DNA from: Aradus depressus
Taxonomy: Eukaryota > Arthropoda > Insecta > Hemiptera > Aradidae
Length of the DNA: 64,000 nt
Reading direction: 5' to 3'
Assembly (NCBI GenBank): GCA_963662175.1
Contig: OY759214.1
Coordinates: 4,278,001 to 4,342,000, forward strand
This document shows, one piece after another, positions 37,801 to 48,699 of this stretch. The notes under the pieces are model-generated. The model was not told the origin of the DNA. It made no database searches and worked only from the letters and a program-made list of their open reading frames with translations. The translations under genes were made by a program, and so were the position numbers. Positions within the stretch are counted from its first letter, which is position 1. The number at the start of each line of letters is the position of its first letter.

Positions 37801-38134
37801 ACATTAATATCCGAATTAGAACTAATCTTAATTCTCTTATTTTACCAAGGCACTGCTTGTCCTTTTTGCCCTGACGCCACTCAGCTTGTGCATTTTAGGT
37901 TTGTTGTAACCAACATTAATATCCGAATTAGAACTAATACTAATCCTCTTATATTACCAAGGCACTGCTTGTCCTGTTTGTCCTGACGCCACTCAGCATG
38001 TGCATGTTAGGTTTATTGTAACCAACATTAATATCCTAATTAGAACTAATACTACTTCTGCTATTTTACCAACGCACTGCTTGTCCTGTTTGCCCTGACG
38101 CCACTCTGCTTGTTCATGTTAGGTTTATTGTAAC

Positions 38135-40028
38135 CAACATTAATATCCTAATTAGAATTAATACTAATTCTCATATATTACCAAAGCACTGCTTGTCCTG
38201 TTTGCCCTGACGCCACTGAGCATGTGCTTGTTAGGTTTATTGTAACCAACATTAATATCGTAATTAGAACTATTACTAATTCTCATATATTACCAAGGCA
38301 CTGCTTGTCCTGTTTGCCCTGACGCCACTGAGCATGTGCTTGTTAGGTTTATTGTAACCAACATTTATATCCTAATTAGAACTATTACTAATTCTCATAT
38401 ATTACCAAGGCACTGCTTGTTCTGTTTGCCCTAACGCCACTGAGCATGTGCTTGTTAGGTTTATTGTAACCAACATTAATATCCTAATTAGAAATATTAC
38501 TAATTCTCATATATTACCAAGGCACTGCTTGTCCTGTTTGCCCTGACGCCACTGAGCATGTGCTTGTTAGGTTCATTGTAACCAACATTAATATCCTAAT
38601 TAGAGCTTATACTAATTCTGATATATTTCCAAGGAACTGCTTGTCCTGTTTGCCCCGACACCACTGAGCATGTGCATGTTAGGTTTATTGTATCCATCAT
38701 TAATATCCTAATTAGAACTAATACTAATTCTCTTATATTACCAAGGCACTGCTTGTCCTGTTTGCCCTGACGCCACTGAGCATGTGCTTGTTAGGTTTAT
38801 TGTAACCAACAATAATATCCTAATTAGAACTAATACTAATCCTCTTATATTATCAAGGCACTGCTTGTTCTGTTTGCCCTGACGCCACTCACCTTGTGCA
38901 TTTTAGGTTTATTGTAACCAACATTTATATCCTAATTAGAACTAATACCAATCCTCTTATATTACCAAGGCACTGCTTGTCCTGTTTGCCCTGACGCCAC
39001 TCAGCTTGTGCATTTTAGGTTTGTTGTAACCAACATTAATATCCTAATTAGAACTAATACTAATCCTCTCATATTACCAAGGCACTTCTTGTCCTGTTTG
39101 CCCCGACACCACTGAGCATGTGCTTGTTAGGTTTATTGTAACCAACATTAATATCCTAACTAGAACTAATACTAATCCTCTTATATTACCAACGCACTGC
39201 TTGTCCTGTTTGCCTGACGCCACTAGCATGTGCATGTTAGGTTTATTGTAACCAACATTAATATCCTAATTAGAATTAATACTAATTCTCATATATTACC
39301 AAGGCACTGCTTGTCCTGTTTGCCCTGACGCCACTGAGCATGTGCTTGTTAGGTTTATTGTAACCAACATTAATATCGTAATTAGAACTATTACTAATTC
39401 TCATATATTACCAAGGCACTGCTTGTCCTGTTTGCCCTGACGCCACTGAGCATGTGCTTGTTAGGTTTATTGTAACCAACATTTATATCCTAATTAGAAC
39501 TATTACTAATTCTCATATATTACCAAGGCACTGCTTGTTCTGTTTGCCCTGACGCCACTGAGCATGTGCTTGTTAGGTTTATTGTAACCAACATTAATAT
39601 CCTAATTAGAAATATTACTAATTCTCATATATTACCAAGGCACTGCTTGTCCTGTTTGCCCTGACGCCACTGAGCATGTGCTTGTTAGGTTCATTGTAAC
39701 CAACATTAATATCCTAATTAGAGCTTATACTAATTCTGATATATTTCCAAGGAACTGCTTGTCCTGTTTGCCCCGACACCACTGAGCATGTGCATGTTAG
39801 GTTTATTGTATCCATCATTAATATCCTAATTAGAACTAATACTAATTCTCATATATTACCAAGGCACTGCTTGTCCTGTTTGCCCTGACGCCACTGAGCA
39901 TGTGCTTGTTAGGTTTATTGTAACCAACAATAATATCCTAATTAGAACTAATACTAATCCTCTTATATTATCAAGGCACTGCTTGTTCTGTTTGCCCTGA
40001 CGCCACTCACCTTGTGCATTTTAGGTTT
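38135..40028. repeat. Ten-monomer (1,118-bp offset) duplication
   Basis: About 38,135-38,910 matches 39,253-40,028 at an offset of 1,118 bp (ten monomers, one 2 bp short). Shared rare variants include GAGCTTATACTAATTCTG (38,603/39,721), ATATATTTCCAAGGAAC and CCACTCACCTTGTGC. Three single-base differences were noticed. Confidence 0.85.
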
Positions 40029-40205
40029 GTTGTAACCAACATTAATATCCGAATTAGAACTAATACTAATCCTCTCATATTACCAAGGCACTTCTTGTCC
40101 TGTTTGCCCCGACGCCACTCAGCATGTGCATGTTAGGTTTATTGTAACCAACATTAATATCCTAATTAGAACTAATACTAATCCTCTTATATTACCAAGG
40201 CACTG

Positions 40206-40690
40206 CTTGTCCTGTTTGCCCCGACACCACTGAGCATGTGCATGTTAGGTTTATTGTAACCAACATTTATATCCTAATTAGAACTAATACCAATCCTCTT
40301 ATATTACCAAGGCACTGCTTGTCCTGTTTGCCCTGACGCCACTCAGCTTGTGCATTTTAGGTTTGTTGTAACCAACATTAATATCCTAATTAGAACTAAT
40401 ACTAATCCTCTCATATTACCAAGGCACTTCTTGTCCTGTTTGCCCCGACACCACTGAGCATGTGCATGTTAGGTTTATTGTAACCAACATTTATATCCTA
40501 ATTAGAACTAATACCAATCCTCTTATATTACCAAGGCACTGCTTGTCCTGTTTGCCCTGACGCCACTCAGCTTGTGCATTTTAGGTTTGTTGTAACCAAC
40601 ATTAATATCCTAATTAGAACTAATACTAATCCTCTCATATTACCAAGGCACTTCTTGTCCTGTTTGCCCCGACACCACTGAGCATGTGCT
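40206..40690. repeat. Tandem dimer (224-bp) duplication
   Basis: A two-monomer unit, with ACATTTATATCC and ATACCAATCC in one monomer and CTCTCATATTACC with GGCACTTCTTG in the other, is repeated at an offset of exactly 224 bp (40,261/40,485). It shows that very short crossovers also occur in the array. Confidence 0.85.
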
Positions 40691-42379
40691 TGTTAGGTTT
40701 ATTGTAACCAACATTAATATCCTAACTAGAACTAATACTAATCCTCTTATATTACCAACGCACTGCTTGTCCTGTTTGCCTGACGCCACTAGCATGTGCA
40801 TGTTAGGTTTATTGTAACCAACATTAATATCCTAATTAGAATTAATACTAATTCTCATATATTACCAAGGCACTGCTTGTCCTGTTTGCCCTGACGCCAC
40901 TGAGCATGTGCTTGTTAGGTTTATTGTAACCAACATTAATATCGTAATTAGAACTATTACTAATTCTCATATATTACCAAGGCACTGCTTGTCCTGTTTG
41001 CCCTGACGCCACTGAGCATGTGCTTGTTAGGTTTATTGTAACCAACATTTATATCCTAATTAGAACTATTACTAATTCTCATATATTACCAAGGCACTGC
41101 TTGTTCTGTTTGCCCTGACGCCACTGAGCATGTGCTTGTTAGGTTTATTGTAACCAACATTAATATCCTAATTAGAAATATTACTAATTCTCATATATTA
41201 CCAAGGCACTGCTTGTCCTGTTTACCCTGACGCCACTGAGCATGTGCTTGTTAGGTTCATTGTAACCAACATTAATATCCTAATTAGAGCTTATACTAAT
41301 TCTGATATATTACCAAGGAACTGCTTGTCCTGTTTGCCCCGACACCACTGAGCATGTGCATGTTAGGTTTATTGTATCCATCATTAATATCCTAATTAGA
41401 ACTAATACTAATTCTCATATATTACCATGGCACTGCTTGTCCTGTTTGCCCTGACGCCACTGAGCATGTGCTTGTTAGGTTTATTGTAACCAACAATAAT
41501 ATCCTAATTAGAACTAATACTAATCCTCTTATATTATCAAGGCACTGCTTGTCCTGTTTGCCCTGACGCCACTCAGCTTGTGCATTTTAGGTTTGTTGTA
41601 ACCAACATTAATATCCGAATTAGAACTAATACTAATCCTCTCATATTACCAAGGCACTTCTTGTCCTGTTTGCCCCGACGCCACTCAGCATGTGCATGTT
41701 AGGTTTATTGTAACCAACATTAATATCCTAATTAGAACTAATACTAATCCTCTTATATTACCAAGGCACTGCTTGTCCCGTTTGCCCTGACGCCACTCAG
41801 CTTGTGCATTTTAGGTTTGTTGTAACCAACATTAATATCCTAATTAGAACTAATACTAATCCTCTTATATTACCAAGGCACTGATTGTCCTGTTTGCCCT
41901 GACGCCACTCAGCTTGTGCATTTTAGGTTTGTTGTAACCAACATTAATATCCTAACTAGAACTAATACTAATCCTCTTATATTACCAAGGCACTGCTTGT
42001 CCTGTTTGCCTGACGCCACTAGCATGTGCATGTTAGGTTTATTGTAACCAACATTAATATCCGAATTAGAACTAATACTAAGCCTCTTATATTACCAAGG
42101 CACTGCTTGTCCCGTTTGTCCTGACGCCACTCAGCATGTGCATCTTAAGTTTATTGCAACCAACATTAATATCCTAATTAGAACTAATACTAATTCTCCT
42201 ATTTTACCAACGCACTGCTTGTCCTGTTTGCCCTGACGCCACCCAGCTTGTGCATGTTAGGTTTATTGTAAGCAACATTAATATCCTAATTAGAACTAAT
42301 ACTAATTCTCATATATTACCAAGGCACTGCTTGTCCTGTTTGCCCTGGCGCCACTGAGCATGTGCTTGTTAGGTTTATT

Positions 42380-42384
42380 GTAAC
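42380..42384. other. Target site duplication of BEL/Pao element, left
   Basis: GTAAC, repeated at 48,695-48,699. It occupies the same monomer position as the Copia target duplication. Confidence 0.95.
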
Positions 42385-42838
42385 TGTTTGGGTCAGGGTC
42401 GGACACTTAACGTTGTGAGCAAAGGCCCGATAACCATGAAGAACCCAGAATGATAGGGGAGTAAAATATGTGAGGAATAAATGCGGAAATAGTGAAAATA
42501 AGAATTCTATTTGGAACACAATAAGTAAATTGAAATGAATGTTACTTGATCACTGTAAACAGAATGTTCTGGTCGATTCGGCTGTGTCGCTCCTTGGTGG
42601 TCCGTGATGATAGACGAGATCGGAGGGGGTCCTCACGGGGAAGTCTTCATATGTGAGATGTATCCAGGCCAGACTGCGTTGGACGAGACGCTGACTGGGG
42701 TAGTAAGATGCTTCCCGGTCAGGCTGTGGTGAACGACTGGTCGCTGGACCGGGAGTAGTGGGGATAGGGAGCGAGCTAGCCGTGGCGTAGGGACCATAGT
42801 GGGGGGCGCTGGCTAAGCTCAATAGTCGTAATTGAACA
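42385..42838 (-). repeat. BEL/Pao 3' LTR
   Basis: 454 bp. One mismatch against the 5' LTR, near 42,769 (GGATAGGGAGC here, GGATAGCGAGC there), and no indel. Minus-strand ends are TGTT and AACA. A 90-codon open frame inside it (42,550-42,822, minus) has no recognisable homology and is probably chance. Confidence 0.95.
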
Positions 42839-43072
42839 TACCGCCCACCTAAATTTGGCTACGCTGAATTTACAGTACCCAAAAAAAGGGCAGGGGTGAG
42901 TCGACCGATGGCAGCCGAGAGGGGAGAACAGCACTATGTACCTTCATAGTGATAAAGAAACATATCTTAAAAATAATTAGAATATAAATGATAAAAAGGG
43001 AACGCAACATGAACTTACAATGACTAAAGAAAAAATAGCTTAAAAGAATTAGAATTATAAACTATATACAAA
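42839..43072 (-). other. BEL/Pao region between pol stop and 3' LTR
   Basis: 234 bp, AT-rich over 42,960-43,072, with no long open frame. In a full-length BEL element the rest of the integrase (catalytic Glu and C-terminal domain) would be expected between the HSDNATNF motif and the 3' end. Its absence here points to an internal deletion. Confidence 0.6.
42841..42850 (-). other. BEL/Pao polypurine tract candidate
   Basis: Minus-strand AGGTGGGCGG, two bases before the 3' LTR. It is less pure than usual, so only a candidate. Confidence 0.5.
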
Positions 43073-45772
43073 CTATATGAATCTCGGCAATGCGCCGACA
43101 AAGTTGGTGGCATTGTCCGAATGAATGCACTGCGGGAGTCCACGTCGAGCGACAAAGCGGTCTAGGGTGGCCAAGAACGCATCTGTCCCTAGCGAGGAAA
43201 CTAGCTCCAAATGGATAGCCTTCGTGGCGAAGCAAACGAAAATGCAGAGATATGCCTTGCCTATCGGTGCCTTGCGTCTTGGAGATTCTCGGAGGGCAAA
43301 TGGTCCGGCATAATCGACTCCAACCTGTGAAAATGCGCGAAACTGATGGAAACGTTCAACTGGAAGATCACCCATTAGGGGGATAGACGGCCTGGCACGG
43401 AGACGTCTGCAATGGGAGCAGAGATATATCCGGCTCTTAATCACCTTAAGTGCGCTGGGAACCCAGAATCTCTGGCGCAAAAGAGACAGCATTAGAGTTG
43501 GGCCAGCATGAAAGTGCTTCTTGTGCAGGTCGTCTATAATGAGACGAGTGAGATGGTGATCTCGAGGTAGAAGCATAGGGTGCTTATGGTCACAGGTGAG
43601 CGAAGAGTGTCGCAGCCTGCCGCCCACCCTAATTAACCCAGGCGCTTCCAAAAAGAGATGGAGTTGCTGGTAGGCCTTAGGGGTTTCATCACCATAGAGC
43701 ACTGGAGGCAAAGCACAGTGTTGAGCGATTTGTACGCATGCGGATAGTGCCTTAGAGAATTCATCGCTAGTGATGGGTCCTTGGGTGGCTTCCTGTAGGT
43801 GTTGCGCGCGATGAGCGAGTCGCAATATCCGAGCGATTGTTCTGATCAATCGTGGTAGGGAGGAAAAATGACTCATCCAAGAGTCATCATGAATATGGTG
43901 AACTTTCTTGGACGTCGGGATGGCAGTAGCCAGTAAGGCTTGATCTGGTGACGGCGAGAGGAGTCCAGAATAGCCTTCGCCAAATGGTTCCGGGTTGTCC
44001 ATGAGCCAGAGGGGTCCACGCCACCAGAGGTTGTGATCCTTGAGTTCGGATGGAAGGCATCCACGGGATGCTATGTCGGAGGGATTATCCTCCGAGCGAA
44101 CAAACTTCCACTGCCTGACATCGGAAGCCCTTAGAATAGCAGAGACTCTGTTCGCCTCAAACACCTTGAGTTGATGAATAGGTTGGCGCAACCATGCAAG
44201 CACCACCGAAGAGTCTGTGAAGTATAGAGCTTCATGATGCGTCTCTATTGTGATAGATGACACGACTCTCGCAAGCAAGAGCGCTCCGCAGAGTTCCAAT
44301 TGGGGTATCGTTAGAAACTTGGTGGGGGCGACCTTTGTCTTCGCTTTGAGCAGATTGACGTGCACTCCGCCACTAGGTGACTGAGTGCGTGCGTAAACAG
44401 CAGCAGCGTATCCACGGGAGGAAGCATCGCTAAAACCTATCAGCTGGATAGTTGCTTGATGGACCTGTATATAGCAAGGAATGGTAATCATCTTAAGAGT
44501 AGGCCACTCGTTGGTAAGTTGAGACCATTTTTCGCGAAGAGGTGAAGGCAAGGGATCGTCCCAAGAGATTTCGTGGCGCCAAGCTTCTTGTAGCAAGGTT
44601 TTGGCGCTAAGTATTACGGGAGCTAAAAATCCGAGTGGGTCGAAAATTCGTGCAACGGTTGAGAGAACGACCCGCTTGGTTGCATGAGAGACAGGTTCCT
44701 GGACTGTGAAAGAGAAAACATCTCGTTGGGGGTACCACATGAGACCAAGAATCTTGATGATGGAATAGCTTTCCTGAGGCAAGGCTTGAGCTTCAATAGG
44801 ATCCTGAGAAGGAGGTAGCGATTCGGGGGCATTAGATGCCCATTTGCTTAGTTGAAACCCGCCTAGATTAAATAGGCCAATGAGCTGTTCCTTAAGAGCA
44901 TGGGCCTCTTCGAGCGTATTTGCTCCTGAAGCAAAATCGTCGACGTACATGGCCTTCGGAATCCGCTCTGCAGCTAGGGGAAAGGCGTAGCCTTCATCAC
45001 TAACAAGCTGGGCAACAGTCTTGATCGCTTGATAACCGCTAGACGTGATGCCATAAGTGACGGTGCGCAGTTCATGCTCAACTACAGGCTTGGAAGGATC
45101 GTTACGCCAGAAAATATGCTGTAGGTGACGGTCTTCGGGATGTACCAAGATCTGGCGGTACATCTTCACTAGATCCGTCGTGAAGGCTATGACGAAGAGA
45201 CGAAAGTGGATGAGTATGTCGCACAAGTCCGTCTGCAGTTTAGGCCCAGTGATAAGAACATCGTTCAAGCTGGGGCCGCCAGCCGAGCAAGATGCGTCAA
45301 ACACAACACGAAGCTTAGTTTCGTGCGGCTTAACTTGCCATACCCCGTGATGAGGGATCACGTAGGGTGCAACAATGGTCGTGGGAGCCATGTGGCCTAG
45401 ACGTACATAGTCTTCCATAAAGGCTAAGTACTTCTCCTTGAGGACGGGGTCACGAGTGAATTTCCGTTCCAAGGCGAAGAATCTCCGGAGAGCTATGTCT
45501 CGGTTTTCGTCAGGGAGCACGCCAGTAGGTTTCAGGGGCAACCTCACTACATATCTACCCTCCGGAGTGCGCGAATGAGTTTTCGCAAACGACTCTTCAC
45601 ACAAGACGTCATGGGGGTTGCGAAGATCTGCGGGTCGTGGTTCCTCAATTTCCCAGAAGACCTTCAACTGGCTTAAGATAGCAGTTTCATCTAGGGCCAA
45701 AAGGGAGATGCTGCGCGACTGATTGATAAAAGAAGTGGTTCCCATGACCACATTACCAAAAACAGTGGGCAT
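43073..45772 (-). pseudogene. BEL/Pao Pol: RT, RNase H and truncated integrase
   Basis: About 899 codons. The first methionine is unlikely to be a real start, because the frame is entered from gag-protease upstream. RT: VVFDAS, FTTDLVKMYRQI with the first catalytic Asp (about 200) and AMYVDDFASG with YVDD (about 276-279). RNase H: IGFSDAS (about D450), YFTDSS (about D521) and SEDNPSD. Integrase: H-H-C-C zinc domain (LHKKHFHAG ... LCSHC), core Asp in VGVDYAGPF (about 821) and in HSDNATNF (about 887). The frame stops about 12 residues later, so the catalytic Glu and the C-terminal domain are absent. RT and RNase H look complete and the integrase cannot be functional. Confidence 0.9.
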
Positions 45773-45884
45773 GAGATAAGCTCGTCAACCTCCGACTTGA
45801 CGGGAGCTCCTATGATGAGTCGTGGATATAAGTCAAGTCCAACCAAAACATCGACGAGGCCAGGATCGGCGAATGAGGGGTCAG

Positions 45885-47759
45885 CTAAGCCGTAACGCGA
45901 TAGCTGAACAGCGACGGTCGGTGAAACCTTTCGTTCGGAGTGTCGGATGTAATCTCATCGACTACAAGAGCGCGCACCTTGAAGCACGCATCAGTAATAG
46001 TAGAGTGCATGCGGCACGTTAACCAACCTTTGACATTGGGCACTAAGTTGCCACCAAGACCCGCTATACGGCCGTCAAAGGGTTTTAAACTACCGCCAAT
46101 TTTACTGGCGAGGTCGGTAGTTATAAATGTATACTGGCTCCCTGAGTCCAATAACACACGAGCGGGGACGGAGGTGTGAAGTCCGTCGAATAGGGCCTGA
46201 GCGGTGCCCATAATGACATGCGATTCGGGTTGATGTCGCTTGTCGGTAGGCGCCGGGATGGTATCTTCCCGAACATGGCCTACGAATGATGAATGGGGTT
46301 CACCATTGTTATCGTTGGAGCGGGCTTCATCAGTCTTCTTCCCTGTATGAAGTAAGCTGTGATGCCTTGAATTGCAGTACTTACAATTCCATTTTGACGG
46401 GCAGTTCGCGGCCCGGTGCCCTCTTCCCAGGCAGTTAAGGCATCCAGTCCATGCCTTGGCGAAGTCGAAACGAGTCTGGGCCGGCAGCTCACTGAAGGTG
46501 AAACATTTCACTAGTGAATGGCTGCCTTTGCAGTAGGGGCATGGAGTGAAACTCGGATTTGGGCTGTTATTCGTAGCCGAGGGAGAGGTGCGTCCAAATC
46601 TATTTGACTTAGGTGAGCCACGGCGGCGAGCCGGGCTCCTCCTCGGACTGGCGGTTGGGGAACCACTGTGACGTGTAGGGCTCTTCCTTGACCAGTATTG
46701 AGATGAATCTCCAGATTGGGCGAGCATAGATACGCCAGTAGAGTACTTAGGCGAACTCTTATTGGGAGGTTTGAGTCGCGGATCCATTGCTCGATCGGAG
46801 GTATTGGAGCGTTCATCGAGAAGTTCCAGGGATAGCTTACAAGCCATCATGCGTTGCCTCACAAAGTTGATTATTTCGTCGGCAGATGGGAACTCTGTCC
46901 CTTTATGGGCAAGCTCAAACTGCTTGCGGGTGGCCGGATCGAGTGCTCGCAATGCCAGGATAGACAGCAAGGCGTCACCTGGGTTTTGGAGCCTTAGAGC
47001 GCGAAATGATTCGACGCTCTCACCGACCTGAGAGAGATATGCGTTCAGCTTGGCGTACTCAGAGTTGGATGAGCGATTACGGAAATTTAGGACCGTCTGA
47101 ATGTGTCGAGAGGCCAATACTCGGGGGTTGTCATAAACCTTCATTAATGACTCCCAAGCCAGGGCATATGAAGAACCGTCGAAGGACAGACCAGACAGGA
47201 GCGATGCGGGTTCTCCTACCAGAGCGTCTTTAAGATAATGCATCTTGTCGACTGGAGGGATGCGTGGACTGTTTCCTACTAATGAGAGAAACTTGTCCCG
47301 AAATTCTACCCATTTGAATAAGTCCCCGTTCCATTTAGGCACCGCTATGCGTGGTAACCCACATCCCTGATAGTCGTTGGGTGCTGACAATAGGGTGGGA
47401 ACGGCAGCCGAAGAGGCTGAAGTGACGGATGCGGCTTCGCGTTTCAGTCTAAGCTTCCGAAGAGAGGTATCAGCCACAAGGATCTCATCCCTCACAGTAT
47501 CGTGGATAGTCAGCCATTTTTCATCTGGAAACGAAGTTTTCGGATCGAGATTGAAATGCGCACTATCGAGCTCCTTCCAGGTTGCCTGAAATTCGTGCCA
47601 ATACTCACAAGCGCTGTGTATGCGTGCCTCCAGATCGGCATAAGAGTCGTCGTCAGGGGTGGCTGCCTTAGCCACAACCATGATGCCGGCAATGTTGCGC
47701 TTAATGCTGCGGAGCTGGCGCTCTAGTGATGAAATCTGATGGGAAGATTCCGCCATCAT
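45885..47759 (-). pseudogene. BEL/Pao Gag and protease (frame broken before Pol)
   Basis: Gag-like N-terminus, then zinc knuckles and an aspartic protease, in one frame. The open frame extends up to 47,831, but the start is more likely one of two consecutive ATGs at 47,759/47,756 (MMAESS), which matches the usual coiled, charged BEL Gag start. A DUF1759-type segment (PKWNGDLFKWVEFRDKF) is followed by a Ser/Pro/Arg-rich linker, Cys/His knuckles (CPYCKGSHSLVKC, CLNCLGRGHRAANC, CKYCNSRHH) and protease LLDSGSQYTF (about D562 of the longer frame). The frame is lost near 45,930. The end of the protease region continues in a second frame to about 45,775, and Pol then lies in a third. BEL elements normally encode one polyprotein, so two small indels are inferred. 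Confidence 0.88.
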
Positions 47760-47831
47760 GTGACTATCAATCTGGTGAGTAAACAATAGAAAATATAATT
47801 TGGAAAATAATGATCCGTTCAGGACACACAA

Positions 47832-48218
47832 TCAAGGAAATATCAATGGTTATGCATATGTATATAATATATAATATGTTAATATGATTATGCATATGTT
47901 ATAACATGTTTATAAAATATGTATGTATATAATATAAATGTGTACATAAGTTAGGAGCATAAGTGATTAGAAACTAGGAGACCTAATCCTTATAGAGGAT
48001 TACTGTGGTCGGACAAGTGTTTGTAATATACTTGCACTTATTATTACAAAGTATGTTGTCTAACGTAGGATTAAAGCGAGGGATTATTTGGCTGCCATAG
48101 GTCGAGCTCCTATGAAATACAACATTGACTGAAATATTATATAAAAATTCATAATGAATGAATAAATGAAAAATATAAGACACTGAATAAAAGTGATGAA
48201 GAGAGATTTCCACAATAT
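47832..48218 (-). other. BEL/Pao 5' leader
   Basis: Untranslated stretch between the PBS and gag. Very AT-rich around 47,850-47,940, with TATGCATATG and TATAATAT strings. No gene seen. Confidence 0.65.
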
Positions 48219-48236
48219 TCCTCACCCGGGGCACCA
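48219..48236 (-). other. BEL/Pao primer binding site candidate
   Basis: The minus strand reads TGGTGCCCCGGGTGAGGA, starting four bases after the 5' LTR. It begins with the TGG expected from a tRNA CCA end. I could not assign the tRNA. Confidence 0.65.
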
Positions 48237-48240
48237 TAAA

Positions 48241-48694
48241 TGTTTGGGTCAGGGTCGGACACTTAACGTTGTGAGCAAAGGCCCGATAACCATGAAGAAC
48301 CCAGAATGATAGGGGAGTAAAATATGTGAGGAATAAATGCGGAAATAGTGAAAATAAGAATTCTATTTGGAACACAATAAGTAAATTGAAATGAATGTTA
48401 CTTGATCACTGTAAACAGAATGTTCTGGTCGATTCGGCTGTGTCGCTCCTTGGTGGTCCGTGATGATAGACGAGATCGGAGGGGGTCCTCACGGGGAAGT
48501 CTTCATATGTGAGATGTATCCAGGCCAGACTGCGTTGGACGAGACGCTGACTGGGGTAGTAAGATGCTTCCCGGTCAGGCTGTGGTGAACGACTGGTCGC
48601 TGGACCGGGAGTAGTGGGGATAGCGAGCGAGCTAGCCGTGGCGTAGGGACCATAGTGGGGGGCGCTGGCTAAGCTCAATAGTCGTAATTGAACA
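48241..48694 (-). repeat. BEL/Pao 5' LTR
   Basis: 454 bp, one mismatch to the 3' LTR. Contains the element promoter in the expected position, but no clear TATA box was identified. It abuts the GTAAC target copy at 48,695. Confidence 0.95.
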
Positions 48695-48699
48695 GTAAC
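48695..48699. other. Target site duplication of BEL/Pao element, right
   Basis: GTAAC, matching 42,380-42,384. Satellite resumes in phase with CAACATTAATATCC. Confidence 0.95.

Larger units (their letters stand above)
22346..42384. repeat. 112-bp satellite array, middle block
   Basis: About 179 monomers in the same orientation as the left block. The first 1.3 kb mix several types. From about 24 kb onward a recurring order of recognisable variants appears: GAATTAATACTAATTCTCAT, then ATCGTAATTAGAACTATT, ACATTTATATCC with TTGTTCTGTTT, GAAATATTACT, CTTATACT with AAGGAACTGC and TGTCCCGACACC, ATTGTTTCC, GCCTTGACG with ATTGTAGCC, TAATAGTAATTC with TCCTTACG, and CTTAATTCTC with TCCTTTTTG. This is a roughly nine- to ten-monomer higher-order unit. 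A 110-bp monomer (TTTGCCTGACGCCACTAGC) marks units at about 23,875, 28,690, 29,465, 34,285, 39,215, 40,775 and 42,005. No gene is present. Confidence 0.98.
42385..48694 (-). mobile_element. BEL/Pao LTR retrotransposon, truncated integrase
   Basis: 6,310 bp, read on the minus strand: 5' LTR (48,241-48,694), PBS-like site, leader, gag-protease, RT-RNase H-integrase, 3' LTR (42,385-42,838). LTRs begin TGTTCAATTACG and end CCCAAACA (element strand), 454 bp each with one mismatch. BEL/Pao assignment rests on the DUF1759-type Gag, the protease motif, YVDD with the Pao-type RT and RNase H context, and the HSDNATNF integrase string. Pol ends just after that string, so the integrase catalytic Glu and C-terminus are missing. 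Two frame breaks also lie between gag-protease and RT. This copy is recent but not autonomous. Confidence 0.95.

Noticed and set aside
42316..42519. Minus-strand frame spanning the satellite/BEL LTR junction, and a related one at 47,983-48,375
   Set aside because: It joins LTR to unrelated satellite or leader sequence, so it cannot be a conserved gene.
42550..42822. 90-codon minus-strand frame in the BEL LTR, repeated at 48,406-48,705
   Set aside because: It lies within LTR sequence and shows no recognisable domain. Duplication is explained by the LTR pair.
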